64,000 nt of DNA, taken from NCBI RefSeq assembly GCF_005502275.1, contig NZ_SWLZ01000004.1, forward strand, positions 186,001 to 250,000. The letters run 5' to 3'. Numbering within the stretch: the stretch's first letter is position 1; each line of letters begins with the position of its first letter. The stretch comes from Robertmurraya siralis (GTDB lineage: Bacteria > Bacillota > Bacilli > Bacillales > Cytobacillaceae). Of this stretch, positions 33,024 through 40,978 are shown piece by piece. The position numbers were made by a program, and so were the translations under genes. Under the pieces are notes generated by a model. It did not search any database. It was not told the origin of the DNA and saw only the letters and a program-made list of their open reading frames with translations.

Positions 33024-33524
33024 ATGAACATAACTAAAGAAACTCTCAAACAATTAAGAAAAACACAGCAAAAATCAAACTATGGAAGTCAAGCTCAAGC
33101 AATGTTTGTTGATGGACTCTTCAATTATGGGAATTGGAATGGGGGAGATGGGTTAATTAGACAGTATTTTTCAAAGTATAATGAAAATAGTATATTCTGT
33201 GATACAAAAGTTACTGACATTGATTTCTTACATAATGAGATTCATTTTTGGGGAGACATTATTATTACTCATTCATGGTACGAAGAGCGAAACTATGCGA
33301 CTATTACGTTTGCTGGAACATGTGAAACAAATGGTATTTTAAATCCAGTAGACTATAAGTTTGAAGATGTTGCTTTCTTTACATGGTATAAAAGCAGAGG
33401 AACTACTGAATCAGCTAAGTATAATGGTAAACGAATGACAGAGGATCAATATTTATTTGTTCTAAATGCTCTACAGGAGACAGGATTTAAATTCGATTTA
33501 GATAAGATAAAACCTGCGTTTTAA
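33024..33524 (+). CDS. Hypothetical phage protein
   Basis: 166 residues; second of two ATG codons chosen for spacing from AAGGTGG. Beta-rich with many aromatic residues (FHIFWGDIII-like core, FAGTCETNGI, FFTWYKSRGT). Unknown. Confidence 0.65.
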   Translation: MNITKETLKQLRKTQQKSNYGSQAQAMFVDGLFNYGNWNGGDGLIRQYFSKYNENSIFCDTKVTDIDFLHNEIHFWGDIIITHSWYEERNYATITFAGTCETNGILNPVDYKFEDVAFFTWYKSRGTTESAKYNGKRMTEDQYLFVLNALQETGFKFDLDKIKPAF

Positions 33525-33556
33525 AGTAATTAAAATAATAATTGGAGGGATATTGA

Positions 33557-34060
33557 ATGAAACAAATTTATAAATCAATTGATGGGCAAATTTTCGATAA
33601 GGAAAAAGATTGTTTAGTACATGAATTTAACTTAAAGGGTGGATCTGAAAATTTTAAATCTACTGTTAAAGCAGCGGTAGATGAAGTCAAAAAATTGACC
33701 GGTTTAGATATCAAAATTAAAGAAGTAGATGCTAACATAGAGTGGGATGGAGATCCTAATAGTGATATAATGCGCTTTATAGAACGACAGGAAGTCCATT
33801 TAATAGTTTACAAAGATGGGGTACAAAGAGGTGAAGAGTATAATCGAGGTTCTGATGGTAACTACTACACAAAAGAAAATTTAATTGAGGAGCTAATTAA
33901 AGAATATCATACACCCTATTTAAAAATTCATGAAGGAATAATTGGAGAAAGTAATGAGGGTGAATGGTGTCCTGAAGGTTATGCGATAGATGGGATTAAT
34001 GTAAATGACATCTTAAAATCAAACTATGGTAAGCGAATTAGAATTGAAATATTAGAATAA
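33557..34060 (+). CDS. Hypothetical phage protein
   Basis: 167 residues after TGGAGGGATATTGA. N-terminal MKQIYKSIDGQIFDKEKDC is a pattern common in Bacillus phage proteins, where a short domain reads like a translated table-column entry; the rest is alpha/beta. Last gene before a very strong terminator. Confidence 0.65.
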   Translation: MKQIYKSIDGQIFDKEKDCLVHEFNLKGGSENFKSTVKAAVDEVKKLTGLDIKIKEVDANIEWDGDPNSDIMRFIERQEVHLIVYKDGVQRGEEYNRGSDGNYYTKENLIEELIKEYHTPYLKIHEGIIGESNEGEWCPEGYAIDGINVNDILKSNYGKRIRIEILE

Positions 34061-34109
34061 TGGAAAAACCGAACACTTCAGTAGGTGTATGGAATATTAG
34101 AATACTTCT

Positions 34110-34158
34110 AACAAACAAATGGAACTAATCAGCAAAAAGTTCCATTTGTTTGTTATTT
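34110..34158 (+). terminator. Strong terminator in the small-gene array
   Basis: A 17-base stem, AACAAACAAATGGAACT with AGTTCCATTTGTTTGTT, then ATTTTT. It ends a transcription unit that begins at about 25.27 kb. Confidence 0.8.
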
Positions 34159-34173
34159 TTATTATTTAAACCC

Positions 34174-34202
34174 TTTACATTAACAAATTAAATATATATA
34201 AT
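34174..34202 (+). promoter_or_regulatory. Promoter with embedded AT motif
   Basis: TTTACA (34174-34179), 17 bases including ACAAATTAAATATA, TATAAT (34197-34202). Restarts transcription after the terminator. Confidence 0.7.
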
Positions 34203-34227
34203 ATACTTAAGGGAATGAAATGAAGGT

Positions 34228-34452
34228 ATGAAAACTTTGACATTTAATCTAGATTGTGAACTCAATGAAAATGGTGAATGGATTAAGAAAAACACTGTTA
34301 TAGTAGTTTCTGATAACGAATTTTACTTAAACAGATATGAAAATACTATACCGGTAATCATTACAGAAGGGTATAATTGTAGGGGAAAGAAGAGATTACA
34401 TTTGAGCCCATATGTAGAGTGGTTCATGAAGGAATCCTTTGTGAGAGTATAA
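34228..34452 (+). CDS. Hypothetical protein
   Basis: 74 residues. First gene after the 34174 promoter; the ribosome binding site (AAGGGA) is somewhat distant from the ATG. Beta-rich. Unknown. Confidence 0.6.
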   Translation: MKTLTFNLDCELNENGEWIKKNTVIVVSDNEFYLNRYENTIPVIITEGYNCRGKKRLHLSPYVEWFMKESFVRV

Positions 34453-34467
34453 ACAGGAGGAATAAAA

Positions 34468-34596
34468 GTGGAGTGTAAATTTTGTGGCAATAAAACAGAC
34501 AAGGAATATGATCCATATCCGAATGTTTGTGAGAGTTGTTTCGATGAAATAAATATGGAAGATCCTTTCGGTGGTAATTGGATAGGTCATGAATAA
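34468..34596 (+). CDS. Zinc-ribbon microprotein
   Basis: 42 residues from GTG after CAGGAGGAATAAAA. CKFC and CESC 20 residues apart bind zinc. Acidic tail ending in GGNWIGHE. Confidence 0.65.
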   Translation: MECKFCGNKTDKEYDPYPNVCESCFDEINMEDPFGGNWIGHE

Positions 34597-34637
34597 AATG
34601 AAAGTCACCTTTGAATTGAAATTGGGAGGAGAAAAGA

Positions 34638-34898
34638 ATGAAAGATTTTGATGATGTTAGAAATGAACTTAAAGAGGAAGATCCATCATTATTCTTTATA
34701 CTAGAAATTACAGGGAAACTATTGGCGGCGAGACAAAGAAAAGAAATATCTCAACGTGAGCTATCAAGAATGACGGGGGTTGCACAAAAAACAATATCAA
34801 GAATAGAAAGTGGGATCGATGTTCCGACAATTGAAACACTTGGAAAGCTGGCACATGCTTTAGGGATGAAAATAACTATTGTTGAAGACAGGGAATAA
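34638..34898 (+). CDS. XRE-family (HigA-like) regulator
   Basis: 86 residues. After an acidic N-terminal helix comes LLAARQRKEISQRELSRMTG and then ISRIESG, a textbook XRE helix-turn-helix; the end (LGKLAHALGMKITIVED) is typical of HigA/plasmid antitoxin-like XRE proteins. No toxin gene of matching size stands beside it, so it is probably a stand-alone regulator. Confidence 0.8.
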   Translation: MKDFDDVRNELKEEDPSLFFILEITGKLLAARQRKEISQRELSRMTGVAQKTISRIESGIDVPTIETLGKLAHALGMKITIVEDRE

Positions 34899-34940
34899 AT
34901 TAAAATTTCCCTTTTAAATAAAAATTTGGAGGTAATCATA

Positions 34941-35195
34941 ATGATAGTAAATCAAGAAAGAGAAAAAACAGCTCAGCAAATTGCAGGTATTTTAAATAAC
35001 TGTGAAATGCTTCTTGGATTGGATATAGAAAAAAGAGTTGATAAATATTCACTCTTTATTAAAACAGATCAGCTAAGTGTTGAATATAAAGAGTTTACTA
35101 AAGACGGCATGGAATGGTTATTAAGTAAACTAAAAGACTATGTAGTCAATAAAGATGATATTGATGAGTTACTTGAGGAAATTGACTTTATATAA
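34941..35195 (+). CDS. Hypothetical acidic protein
   Basis: 84 residues; ATG 34941 sits 8 bases after GGAGG, preferred to the TTG at 34926 that contains it. Unknown. Confidence 0.65.
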   Translation: MIVNQEREKTAQQIAGILNNCEMLLGLDIEKRVDKYSLFIKTDQLSVEYKEFTKDGMEWLLSKLKDYVVNKDDIDELLEEIDFI

Positions 35196-35229
35196 AACTT
35201 CTCTTTAAAGAAGATATGGAGGAAAAGTT

Positions 35230-35568
35230 ATGAACATAGAAATTTTTAAGTTACTAAAGGAATATAATTCACTAGAAAACGACCTTTATTTTAATCTTAC
35301 TGACGAAATTGGATTAGAGCCTGAGAAAGTAGATGGATTGTTGGATGGGTTTACAGATCTTTATGAGCGAACATTAAGACTAGGAAAGTATCTTGATGAG
35401 GAGTCGTATGTAGGTAAAGAAACTCATCTAACTAAAAAATATAATAGTTTTGATTCCTATACAAGATTGAATGTTATTTACATGTACGAAAATGGATTCG
35501 CTTTATGCAAAACTACATCTGGTTTGATTGAACTTGTACCTAAAGAATATTTGTTTGAGTTTTATTAG
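35230..35568 (+). CDS. Hypothetical protein
   Basis: 112 residues after ATGGAGGAAAAGTT. Acidic helical N-terminal part, beta-rich C-terminal part. Unknown. Confidence 0.65.
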   Translation: MNIEIFKLLKEYNSLENDLYFNLTDEIGLEPEKVDGLLDGFTDLYERTLRLGKYLDEESYVGKETHLTKKYNSFDSYTRLNVIYMYENGFALCKTTSGLIELVPKEYLFEFY

Positions 35569-35601
35569 AATAAATTATGTCTTTTATGAGAGGGGATTAA
35601 T

Positions 35602-35865
35602 ATGAAAAATGTAAAATATGCAAAAGGCTCTTGGATGGAAAAGGAGATCAAAGATAAATTACATACGTACTTATATCATCAAGAACAGATTAAGAAACAT
35701 GAAGAAGAGATGAAAAAGATAGTGGATTCCATAGAGAATTCAATTGAGGGATATCATTTAGAATATAAAGAAATTGAAGAGTTCTTAAAAGAACATTCAG
35801 AGCGTAATCAAAGAATGAGGCAATATGGACACCGATTTCCAATAGTTGAAGATATACTACAATGA
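35602..35865 (+). CDS. Hypothetical coiled-coil protein
   Basis: 87 residues after GAGAGGGGATTAAT. Long charged helix with His and Glu (YLYHQEQIKKHEEEMKKIVD). Unknown. Confidence 0.65.
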   Translation: MKNVKYAKGSWMEKEIKDKLHTYLYHQEQIKKHEEEMKKIVDSIENSIEGYHLEYKEIEEFLKEHSERNQRMRQYGHRFPIVEDILQ

Positions 35866-35899
35866 AGTTTCTCTTTCATTGGAGAGGAAAGGATGTTAG

Positions 35900-36100
35900 A
35901 TGATGTATAGATTATGTTGGATTCCTACAGGGTGGAATACTCCAGAAATGTATAGAGGTGTTCCACATGCTGCGAATTTTAAAACGTTGGAAGATTTAAA
36001 GAGAGTAATGAGGAATTGCATATATAATGGTGAGCGGATTGAAGATAAAAATGGAAATAAAATTGATATTGATTTAATAGAAATTTGTGTAAGTCTATAA
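35900..36100 (+). CDS. Hypothetical small protein
   Basis: 66 residues; either of two adjacent ATG codons. WIPTGWNTPEMYRGVPHAAN then a helix; ends with a short acidic part. Unknown. Confidence 0.6.
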   Translation: MMYRLCWIPTGWNTPEMYRGVPHAANFKTLEDLKRVMRNCIYNGERIEDKNGNKIDIDLIEICVSL

Positions 36101-36135
36101 GACATATCTTTTAAAAGAAAGGGAGAGAAGGAAAA

Positions 36136-36324
36136 ATGGATAGAAATTTAATTAGACAAACAATAGTTGAAATGATTAAGAGTGGAGACTTACAAATTGA
36201 AACTAGCTTTTCTCAAGGCAATTATTCAGACAAATTAATTACTACCGTTTACTACTGCGATGAAAGTATGGATAGTCGGGAAGTCATTCAAGAAAATAAG
36301 TATAGATTGAATGAAAAACTATGA
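36136..36324 (+). CDS. Member of a duplicated small-protein family
   Basis: 62 residues. Shares I..TIVEMIK.GDLQ.ET......Y...,.T..Y.C with the protein at 36507, so the two are paralogues from a local duplication. Function unknown. Its stop overlaps the next start (ATGA). Confidence 0.65.
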   Translation: MDRNLIRQTIVEMIKSGDLQIETSFSQGNYSDKLITTVYYCDESMDSREVIQENKYRLNEKL

Positions 36325-36452
36325 ATAAATATAGAGCAATCTATTATAACGGTTTGGAAAATGGGGAAGAGATTATTGAAGCTGTTGATGCTCAACAGGC
36401 TAGTAGCATTGCTTTTAAAAAGTATGGGATAAGATTAATGAGAATCTTATAG
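36321..36452 (+). CDS. Hypothetical small protein
   Basis: 43 residues overlapping the previous gene by four bases. Hydrophobic strand then helix (DAQQASSIAFKKYGIRLMRI). Unknown. Confidence 0.55.
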   Translation: MNKYRAIYYNGLENGEEIIEAVDAQQASSIAFKKYGIRLMRIL

Positions 36453-36506
36453 ATGAAGTCTTAAATAAAACAAGTATTTGATTGAGAATTTAAAGGAGGT
36501 TTAATA

Positions 36507-36701
36507 ATGGAAAATATGAAAGAATTAATTAAATCAACTATTGTGGAAATGATTAAGGATGGGGATTTGCAATTTGAAACAACTATTAAAAATAGAAATT
36601 ATGGAAAACGAATAGTAACTAAAATTTATCATTGTCCAGAATTTGGACAAAAGGAATTAATTCAAATGTTTAAAGAGGATATTAGTTCAAAAGTGTTTTA
36701 G
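36507..36701 (+). CDS. Paralogue of the 36136 protein
   Basis: 64 residues after AAAGGAGGTTTAATA. Conserved core STIVEMIKDGDLQFETTIKN against QTIVEMIKSGDLQIETSFSQ in the neighbour 370 bases upstream. Confidence 0.65.
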   Translation: MENMKELIKSTIVEMIKDGDLQFETTIKNRNYGKRIVTKIYHCPEFGQKELIQMFKEDISSKVF

Positions 36702-36737
36702 ATAAAACGAATATTTTACTTCAAAAGGAGAGTTATT

Positions 36738-36956
36738 ATGAGAATTAATCAGGTTTTTGCATATTTCAATGAGAGAGATTTAATGTTTAGAAGTATGAGA
36801 GAAATTTTGGAAGATGGCATTCAATTAGCTACACTAGAAGAAGTTATTGATTATTACATTCAAACTGGAAATACATTAGAAAATGAGGATGAATTTGTGA
36901 TAACAACTGATGGTAGTTTTTATTTTGAGGATGGAGATTATAGAAAATTACAGTAA
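36738..36956 (+). CDS. Hypothetical acidic protein
   Basis: 72 residues after AAAGGAGAGTTATT. Unknown. Confidence 0.6.
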   Translation: MRINQVFAYFNERDLMFRSMREILEDGIQLATLEEVIDYYIQTGNTLENEDEFVITTDGSFYFEDGDYRKLQ

Positions 36957-36990
36957 ATCGAATACTTGATCATAAAACTGAGGTGATTAA

Positions 36991-37182
36991 TTGGAAGTAT
37001 ATCAAGTAATATTCAATGGTGTACCAATAAGCAAAAGTAATCCAGCATGGGAGACAATATATTTACCTAGATGGATTACTTTTAAGGTCAAGAATCAAAT
37101 AGACTTATATGAGAAAATAGATAATTATATTATTGAAACAGGTATTCGTTTTAGTAGTTATGAAATAGATTTAATAAAATGA
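36991..37182 (+). CDS. Hypothetical small protein
   Basis: 63 residues from TTG after TGAGGTGATTAA. Pattern YQVIFNGVPISKSNPAWETI is beta-rich. Unknown. Confidence 0.6.
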   Translation: MEVYQVIFNGVPISKSNPAWETIYLPRWITFKVKNQIDLYEKIDNYIIETGIRFSSYEIDLIK

Positions 37183-37218
37183 CAATTTAATCGTAATTTG
37201 ATAGGGGAGAGAATAGTA

Positions 37219-37431
37219 ATGAAAATAAAAATAAACGCAGTGAGCTGGAAACTTTTAAAATACATGAATGTTCTAAGCAAGTATAACTTTACTGGTAATG
37301 GGGAACAGGGAACAATTGAAATCATTTCACTAGAAGAGTTATTTAACTTAACCGAAGATCTTGGTCATTCTTTAATAATAAATAAAGATTCAGATGAGTT
37401 TAAAGTAACTATTTTCGATGATTATTTATGA
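37219..37431 (+). CDS. Hypothetical small protein
   Basis: 70 residues; ATG 37219 behind GGGGAGAGAATAGTA. Unknown. Confidence 0.6.
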   Translation: MKIKINAVSWKLLKYMNVLSKYNFTGNGEQGTIEIISLEELFNLTEDLGHSLIINKDSDEFKVTIFDDYL

Positions 37432-37476
37432 TCAAATAACTATTTCATTAACTAAATAGAACGGAGTGATAAACTT

Positions 37477-37722
37477 ATGAATATTACTGGACAAAAATCA
37501 TTTGTGAATTTTTTAAAAATAATTAAAACACAAATTTATGATGAAATGAATAATTGTTATATCCCTGAGCAATATTATCAAGTTTACTATAAATGTTTAG
37601 GGATAGAGCAAACTTTAAATAGTATGAAAACAGAAATTAAAGATGAAAAAATTATTGAGTATATTGGGGATTGTTTAGAGTCGATAGAAACTTGTAAATA
37701 TTATTGCCAAAGAAGATTTTAA
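37477..37722 (+). CDS. Hypothetical helical protein
   Basis: 81 residues after CGGAGTGATAAACTT. Four Cys and many Tyr, helical. Unknown. Confidence 0.6.
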   Translation: MNITGQKSFVNFLKIIKTQIYDEMNNCYIPEQYYQVYYKCLGIEQTLNSMKTEIKDEKIIEYIGDCLESIETCKYYCQRRF

Positions 37723-37740
37723 AAGTTAGGAGTGATAGCA

Positions 37741-37974
37741 GTGAATTGGTTGTATGAGTTATATGATTCGAACAATAGACGTTTAGGCACAATAGGTTTA
37801 GATAATCATTTACCTGTAAGTTCAACCTTTGTAGTAAATAAAAGTTTGTATGAAGTGACAAAATCACACTTCAATAAGTTTACAGATTATAATTCAGATT
37901 TGACTGTAAGAAAGATTGGAACAATAAATATAGCGGAACAATTATATCCAGACGTAGCAGCGAGAAGACTATAG
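37741..37974 (+). CDS. Hypothetical protein upstream of mazF
   Basis: 77 residues from GTG 37741 after AGGAGTGATAGCA. Beta-rich with a basic C-terminus. It has none of the features of a MazE antitoxin, and mazF has its own promoter 60 bases further on. Unknown. Confidence 0.6.
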   Translation: MNWLYELYDSNNRRLGTIGLDNHLPVSSTFVVNKSLYEVTKSHFNKFTDYNSDLTVRKIGTINIAEQLYPDVAARRL

Positions 37975-37985
37975 ATTGAATCACT

Positions 37986-38092
37986 TATTAAATAATTAAA
38001 TAAAATGCAGGAAAATAGTACCTTCAAAACCTTGATTCTCCAAATCTCTAATGATATAATTAAATTAATAATTAAAAATATATAATTGGAGA
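37986..38092 (+). promoter_or_regulatory. mazF promoter with two AT operators
   Basis: TTGATT (38032-38037), 17 bases, TATAAT (38055-38060). One motif copy lies upstream (TTAAATAATTAAATAAAATG, 37988-38007) and another overlaps the -10 box and start point (TATAATTAAATTAATAATTA, 38055-38074). An 8-base inverted repeat TCTCCAAx / xTTGGAGA (38037 and 38086) brackets the start region. Confidence 0.75.
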
Positions 38093-38108
38093 TAGTGAGG
38101 GAACTGGA

Positions 38109-38465
38109 ATGAAAAAACAAGAAATATTTAGAGGCGAAATTTATTTATGCGATCTAGGTCAGACAAAAGGATCGGAGCAATCTGGCGAGCGTCCTGTACT
38201 AATTATACAGAATGATGTAGGTAATCGTTTTAGTCCAACTATCATTGCTGTAGCTATCACTGCACAAATTTCGAAAGCAAAGCTGCCCACACATATAGAA
38301 TTAAAAGCAAAAGAATATAATTTAGCAAGAGACTCAGTGATATTATGTGAGCAGGTTAGAACATTAGATAAGTCAAGATTAATTAGAAAAGTATCAGAAC
38401 TGGATAGTTATATGATGAAAAGAGTAGACAGTGCATTAATGATTAGTTTAGGCATGGTTGGATAA
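38109..38465 (+). CDS. mazF: MazF/EndoA-family mRNA interferase, no antitoxin beside it
   Basis: 118 residues, full length for the family. [20 protein letters not shown] then [23 protein letters not shown], then [16 protein letters not shown] are the conserved MazF/PemK blocks, including the arginine and threonine of the active site. The enzyme cuts single-stranded mRNA at short sequences. No mazE-like gene precedes or follows; the downstream 60-residue protein does not look like an antitoxin. The promoter carries two copies of the presumed lysogeny operator, so expression is probably held off in the quiescent state. Confidence 0.92.
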   Translation: MKKQEIFRGEIYLCDLGQTKGSEQSGERPVLIIQNDVGNRFSPTIIAVAITAQISKAKLPTHIELKAKEYNLARDSVILCEQVRTLDKSRLIRKVSELDSYMMKRVDSALMISLGMVG

Positions 38466-38507
38466 GTTACATAAATGAATTAAATTTATAGGAGTAAGGT
38501 GAAGTTA

Positions 38508-38690
38508 ATGTATACAAGAGATGTTAGAGTATTTTTTAATGGTCAATGGACAGTTGTGACAGTTCCATGTGTACCATCTACACCGATGGGTGAATTGAAA
38601 AAAGCAGCGATATCAATCTTAAAACGGAAACAGGAGAAAAGAGTGAAAAAGACTTTAAAGTTGTTAGAGCAGGGAGCATTATCAAGATAA
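38508..38690 (+). CDS. Hypothetical basic protein after mazF
   Basis: 60 residues; ATG 38508 preceded by AGGAGTAAGGTGAAGTTA. Starts with a beta-hairpin (VRVFFNGQWTVVTVPC) and ends in a basic helix. Too basic and wrongly built for MazE. A modulator of MazF cannot be excluded because the two are co-transcribed. Confidence 0.6.
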   Translation: MYTRDVRVFFNGQWTVVTVPCVPSTPMGELKKAAISILKRKQEKRVKKTLKLLEQGALSR

Positions 38691-38734
38691 ATTTCTAAAT
38701 TTATTTAAAAAAATAAAAAAAGGGAGAGAAAAAC

Positions 38735-39004
38735 ATGAATAAAAAATTGCGAGTATCACATTACCCACAAGTACCATGTAAACCATTTATGGTTGAAGTA
38801 AAAGATTTAGAAGAAGCACGTAAAATATATAATATGTTAGCTGATTATGATTTGTTCCAATATGAAAACCGAATTAAACCAGATTATGATAATGCTACTG
38901 TTATAGAAGAATTTGACGAGGAAGAAAAAGACTGGATTTCTTGGTGCGATGAAGAGACAGGAATTGAAGATATCGAAGAATACTTTGAGTATATCAATCA
39001 ATAA
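38735..39004 (+). CDS. Phage hypothetical protein, acidic tail
   Basis: 89 residues after AGGGAGAGAAAAAC. RVSHYPQVPCKPFMVEVKDL then EEARKIYNMLADYDLFQYEN is a layout I recall from many Gram-positive phages, ending in a strongly acidic tail. Function unknown. Confidence 0.65.
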   Translation: MNKKLRVSHYPQVPCKPFMVEVKDLEEARKIYNMLADYDLFQYENRIKPDYDNATVIEEFDEEEKDWISWCDEETGIEDIEEYFEYINQ

Positions 39005-39039
39005 ATTGTGATTTTTATTATGAGAGGAGTTGATATTTT

Positions 39040-39273
39040 ATGTTAAAAAGAGAAGTAGGGCAATTTGTTGTCATAAATCCATATCACAACACGACAGGAA
39101 CAATTATTGACACAAAGGAGACTACCACTGACGAATATTTTAACAAAAAGTATGACTATAAGGTTAAATGGAATCAGAAAATGGAAAAAGGCTGTGGCGA
39201 ATGGGAGTACTTTGATGAAGAAGAGTTAGATATTTTAGAGAAGAATTGGAATAGAATAAATCCAACTTTGTAG
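39040..39273 (+). CDS. Hypothetical SH3-like protein
   Basis: 77 residues after GAGAGGAGTTGATATTTT. Beta-barrel pattern VGQFVVINPYHNTTGTIIDT. Unknown. Confidence 0.6.
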   Translation: MLKREVGQFVVINPYHNTTGTIIDTKETTTDEYFNKKYDYKVKWNQKMEKGCGEWEYFDEEELDILEKNWNRINPTL

Positions 39274-39304
39274 ATAAAAATCTGATTTTATGAGGTGATT
39301 TAAT

Positions 39305-39727
39305 ATGGAACTACACTATTGGGAAAAGCAATTAATATTATATACTAAGAACCATTTTGAAAGAATTGATTATGATAAAGACTTAAAGTATTTTCCAGCA
39401 GAGTTATATGGATTACACCCAGAACAAGTTGAACTCTATAATATGCTTGGAATGGTAGTTAGGCTTTATCAGAAATTAATTGATAATGGACATATTCCCT
39501 TTACATTAGAAAGATTTATTAGTGAGAATTTCAGAAGGGCATTCAGGGAAAACAATAAGCATGAAATAAGTCATAAACATATTCTTAGACAGATTCTTGC
39601 TGAAATATCATTAATACATGTGTTGGACGATAAGGGTAAGAGAATATTTGAATTGGGTGAAATAGATGAGAAGTTAAATAATAAAATTAAATTAGAAATC
39701 GAAAAAAGGTTAGAAAACACCCTTTGA
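39305..39727 (+). CDS. Hypothetical helical protein
   Basis: 140 residues after TGAGGTGATTTAAT. Predominantly helical with many His and Arg (FRRAFRENNKHEISHKHILR). Followed by about 200 bases without a convincing gene (a 26-codon ORF at 39735-39815 lacks a ribosome binding site). Unknown. Confidence 0.65.
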   Translation: MELHYWEKQLILYTKNHFERIDYDKDLKYFPAELYGLHPEQVELYNMLGMVVRLYQKLIDNGHIPFTLERFISENFRRAFRENNKHEISHKHILRQILAEISLIHVLDDKGKRIFELGEIDEKLNNKIKLEIEKRLENTL

Positions 39728-39930
39728 TACAGTAATGATAAATTGGGATTATGAGGATCAGTTAGAAATAGACATTTCAGAAAAAATGATTAATGTTAGT
39801 GTAATTATATCTTGAGTAAGAATTTATCCTTATGTAATTATACATGGTGGAAGATATTTTTTAGAAAATTACTTAAGAATAAAATGAACTATTTTTTATC
39901 ATAAAGTTAGGAGTTTAAGAAAGCAAGCAA

Positions 39931-40098
39931 ATGAAAAACGAAATCGAAATCTTACTATATAAGCGTACCCAAGTAGAAAAGAAAATTAAGAAAGCGCAGC
40001 ATGAACTTGAACAACTCCAAAATATCAAATTAAATATTGATTATGAGATAGAAAGTCTTAAGCAATTAAAGGAAAAATATAATCTTAAATCATTATAA
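39931..40098 (+). CDS. Small coiled-coil protein
   Basis: 55 residues, a continuous heptad-type helix (KRTQVEKKIKKAQHELEQLQ onward). TTAGGAGTTTAAGAAAGC upstream. Unknown. Confidence 0.6.
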   Translation: MKNEIEILLYKRTQVEKKIKKAQHELEQLQNIKLNIDYEIESLKQLKEKYNLKSL

Positions 40099-40127
40099 AA
40101 GTGTGTTTTTATTGGAGGGGGATAAAA

Positions 40128-40319
40128 ATGTTCGTTGTAATTGTTAAACAAGGAAATCAATATGAATTACAACATAAGCCTACAATTGATTCCAGAGTCG
40201 TCAGTCATGCTGAAAGAGCTTCGAGTGATGAAGCGCTGAAGATGTCCTTGTCGCTGGATTGGAAACCATATACTCATGAAAGGATATTATGGTATGCAGA
40301 ATGCGGTCAAACTTCTTGA
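40128..40319 (+). CDS. Hypothetical small protein
   Basis: 63 residues; ATG 40128 after TTGGAGGGGGATAAAA. Starts FVVIVKQGNQYELQHKP. Last gene before a 250-base gap holding an AT motif copy and a structured RNA. Confidence 0.65.
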   Translation: MFVVIVKQGNQYELQHKPTIDSRVVSHAERASSDEALKMSLSLDWKPYTHERILWYAECGQTS

Positions 40320-40322
40320 TTT

Positions 40323-40347
40323 TATTAACTAATTAAATTAATATAAG
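40323..40347 (+). promoter_or_regulatory. AT motif upstream of the structured RNA
   Basis: TATTAACTAATTAAATTAAT at 40323-40342, same class as the operators elsewhere. A weak promoter (TTGAAC at 40378) follows; its -10 is poor. Confidence 0.5.
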
Positions 40348-40410
40348 ATATAAATCGAAAAGGAAAATACTTCTATGTTGAACTTAAAAGATGATGTAAA
40401 ATATTTATAA

Positions 40411-40514
40411 GGTAGCAACCTTCTAGGGAGAGTATGAAACTCTCTACATTAACTCCTAAAATCCGGTGAAAGGTAATGTGTAGGTGGTGCTACACTTTGC
40501 CTAGAGGGTTGCTA
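40411..40514 (+). ncRNA. Multi-stem structured RNA
   Basis: An outer 14-base stem joins AGCAACCTTCTAGG (40414-40427) to CCTAGAGGGTTGCT (40500-40513) with one G-U pair. Inside are hairpin GAGAGT/ACTCTC (40428-40444, loop ATGAA), a stem TACATTA (40445-40451) with TAATGTG (40474-40480), and a hairpin GTGTAG/CTACAC (40478-40495). The last two compete for bases 40478-40480, so the RNA could switch. It ends about 55 bases before the next start codon. Identity unknown; it might be a leader switch or a stable small RNA. Confidence 0.6.
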
Positions 40515-40568
40515 AACGTTTTAAGCAGCGAGTTTCATAGCTAATATAAAAAAAAGGAGAAATTCACA

Positions 40569-40739
40569 ATGACAATCGAACAATATTTAAAACGAAGAGA
40601 TAACGGCGAGTTATTAGAAGATATTCAAAAGGAAAAGAATTTAAGCGAAGGAACTGTTTACACCTTAGGACTAAGTTATCAATGTTATCTAAAGAAATTA
40701 CCACTTGATGCTGCTATTAAAATTATTCAATCAGTCTAA
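40569..40739 (+). CDS. Hypothetical small helical protein after the structured RNA
   Basis: 56 residues after AAAAGGAGAAATTCACA. Helical, possible helix-turn-helix (NLSEGTVYTLGLSYQCYLKK), though incomplete. It is the gene that a leader RNA switch would control. Confidence 0.6.
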   Translation: MTIEQYLKRRDNGELLEDIQKEKNLSEGTVYTLGLSYQCYLKKLPLDAAIKIIQSV

Positions 40740-40778
40740 TGAAACTTAATGATAGATATGAAAAGGGGGAAATATTAC

Positions 40779-40926
40779 TTGAGACATTCTCAAAAGAATA
40801 AAGAGTTGTTTGAAATATTAGATGCCATTCATGTTAGATATTTTAGAATCGTCATCTAAGGAATTAGAATTTCTTGCTGTAAAATTACAAAATCATGTAA
40901 AAAGTATGAGAAGAAACAATAAATAA
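40779..40926 (+). pseudogene. Possibly frameshifted small gene
   Basis: TTG 40779 with AAGGGGG upstream opens a frame of 26 codons ending at 40859. An overlapping frame from 40822 continues with SSSKELEFLAVKLQNHVKSM and stops at 40926 but has no ribosome binding site. Joining them gives a typical small helical phage protein, so a one-base change near 40825-40850 is likely. Confidence 0.35.
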
Positions 40927-40978
40927 ACTTAATGATAGTTATGTAGATGATAAACATAAGAATAAAGGAGTCAACTAT

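Noticed and set aside
34638-34898. HigA-like gene as antitoxin of a toxin-antitoxin pair
   Set aside because: Neighbours at 34468 and 34941 do not resemble HigB or other known toxins.
39735-39815. 26-codon ORF between 39727 and 39931
   Set aside because: No ribosome binding site and no clear protein features; probably decayed or non-coding.
40411-40514. Reading the structured RNA as a tRNA
   Set aside because: No acceptor stem ending in CCA, no T-loop consensus (GGTTCRA) and the branch sizes do not fit.
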